DNA of 64,000 nt from contig NZ_MPSZ01000002.1 of assembly GCF_001939065.1 (NCBI RefSeq), positions 124,001-188,000 on the forward strand, given 5' to 3'. Positions 63,592 through 64,000 of the stretch are shown here, in pieces. A model generated the notes under the pieces. It saw nothing but the letters and a program-made list of their open reading frames with translations, was not told the DNA's origin and ran no database searches. Position 1 is the first letter of the stretch; each line of letters starts with the position of its first letter. The stretch is from Exiguobacterium indicum HHS 31. Its GTDB lineage: Bacteria; Bacillota; Bacilli; Exiguobacteriales; Exiguobacteriaceae. The position numbers and the translations under genes were made by a program.

Positions 63592-64000
63592 TCATACGGT
63601 TACGACAGGTTCTTCGACTGGTACACCGACGATCGAGCGTTCCAGTAATTCAACGACATCGTACGTAGCAACCGCCTCGTCGACTTCCTTCGCCTTCGTG
63701 CCGTCACTGAGCATCGTCAGACAGTACGGACATGCTGACCCAATGACAGACGGTTGGACCGTCAACAATTGTTCCGTCCGTGCGACGTTGACGCGTGCGC
63801 CGACTTTTTCTTCTTGCCACATCATCCCGCCGCCAGCACCGCAACACATCCCTTTTTCCCGATTGCGTTCCGTCTCGACGAGCGTGATTCCTGGAATCTT
63901 CTCGAGAATATAACGTGGTGCGTCGTAAATATCATTGTAACGACCGAGATAACACGAATCGTGATAGACGACACGCTCCTTGACTTCATGGAGCGGTGTG
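63592..64000 (-). CDS. YwjF/FadF-type heterodisulfide-reductase-like Fe-S protein, C-terminal part
   Basis: The frame continues past the window end, so only the last ~136 residues are seen. They carry a CCG cysteine-rich domain: VVYHDSCYLGRYNDIYDAPR, then GMCCGAGGGMMWQEE, RVNVARTEQL and SACPYCLTMLSDG. This is the C-terminal part of large Fe-S proteins encoded next to acyl-CoA dehydrogenases in Bacilli and thought to pass electrons from beta-oxidation to the quinone pool. The N-terminal 4Fe-4S part lies outside the window. Confidence 0.85.
   Translation of the reverse strand, partial: TPLHEVKERVVYHDSCYLGRYNDIYDAPRYILEKIPGITLVETERNREKGMCCGAGGGMMWQEEKVGARVNVARTEQLLTVQPSVIGSACPYCLTMLSDGTKAKEVDEAVATYDVVELLERSIVGVPVEEPVVTV

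Overview
The window reads as chromosomal DNA of a Gram-positive Bacilli member. Most genes have strong AGGAGG-type ribosome sites and tight ATGA overlaps, and the window carries typical Bacilli families: EcsAB, DegV, an HxlR/DUF24 regulator beside a CatE-like dioxygenase, paired CrcB proteins and a YwjF/FadF-type Fe-S protein. Base composition right of about 26 kb looks near 50% GC. Together this suggests Exiguobacterium or a close relative; that name is an inference, not a search result.

Region 1 (1-1.2 kb) is ordinary flank: the 3' end of an unknown gene and a P-loop kinase-like gene, converging on a terminator.

Region 2 (1.2-23.3 kb) is a visibly AT-rich defence island built around DNA phosphorothioation. 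A minus-strand operon dndB-dndC-dndD-dndE-dndA (20378 down to 14139) encodes the sulfur-modification machinery with its own cysteine desulfurase. Converging on it is dptF-dptG-dptH (6471-14101), the phosphorothioate-dependent restriction module. Divergent from dptF is a four-gene operon (6334 down to 2325): a DEAD/DEAH helicase of the Dnd-linked type, a 60-67 residue protein, a second DndD-family ATPase and a 148-residue protein. A third DndD-family ATPase with its own small partner lies upstream of dndB (23164 down to 20505). An HNH nuclease gene closes the left edge. The island therefore holds three DndD-type ATPase plus small-protein modules and up to three candidate effectors (DptFGH, helicase cassette, HNH). 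This layered arrangement is the main discovery candidate. No integrase, tRNA or flanking repeat was seen at its edges.

Region 3 (23.3-42.9 kb) is housekeeping and signalling: ridA, Ig-fold DUF4352 and repeat-domain envelope proteins, ecsAB, two chemotaxis receptors, a peptidase-E-like and a Nudix protein, a diguanylate cyclase, a NUMOD4/HTH protein that has lost its nuclease residues, an ada-alkC-GNAT alkylation-repair operon, a methyltransferase with a two-component pair, and an OatA-like acyltransferase.

Region 4 (43-49.2 kb) looks like a metal-handling and envelope cluster: CopD, CopC, a duplicated-domain surface protein with an MPNTG sorting-like motif, a secreted calcium-repeat protein, a FixH/YtkA-like lipoprotein and a PepSY membrane protein.

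Region 5 (49.4-64 kb) holds DedA, a NIPSNAP-Nudix fusion, a CatE-like dioxygenase with its divergent HxlR regulator, a nucleotidyltransferase, a hairpin-rich intergenic element, an oxidoreductase, a membrane chemotaxis receptor, crcB1/crcB2, DegV, GalM, a LytS-like sensor lacking its phosphoacceptor histidine, a CorC/HlyC-type transporter, a MerR regulator with no normal in-frame start, and the 3' end of a YwjF/FadF-type Fe-S oxidoreductase.
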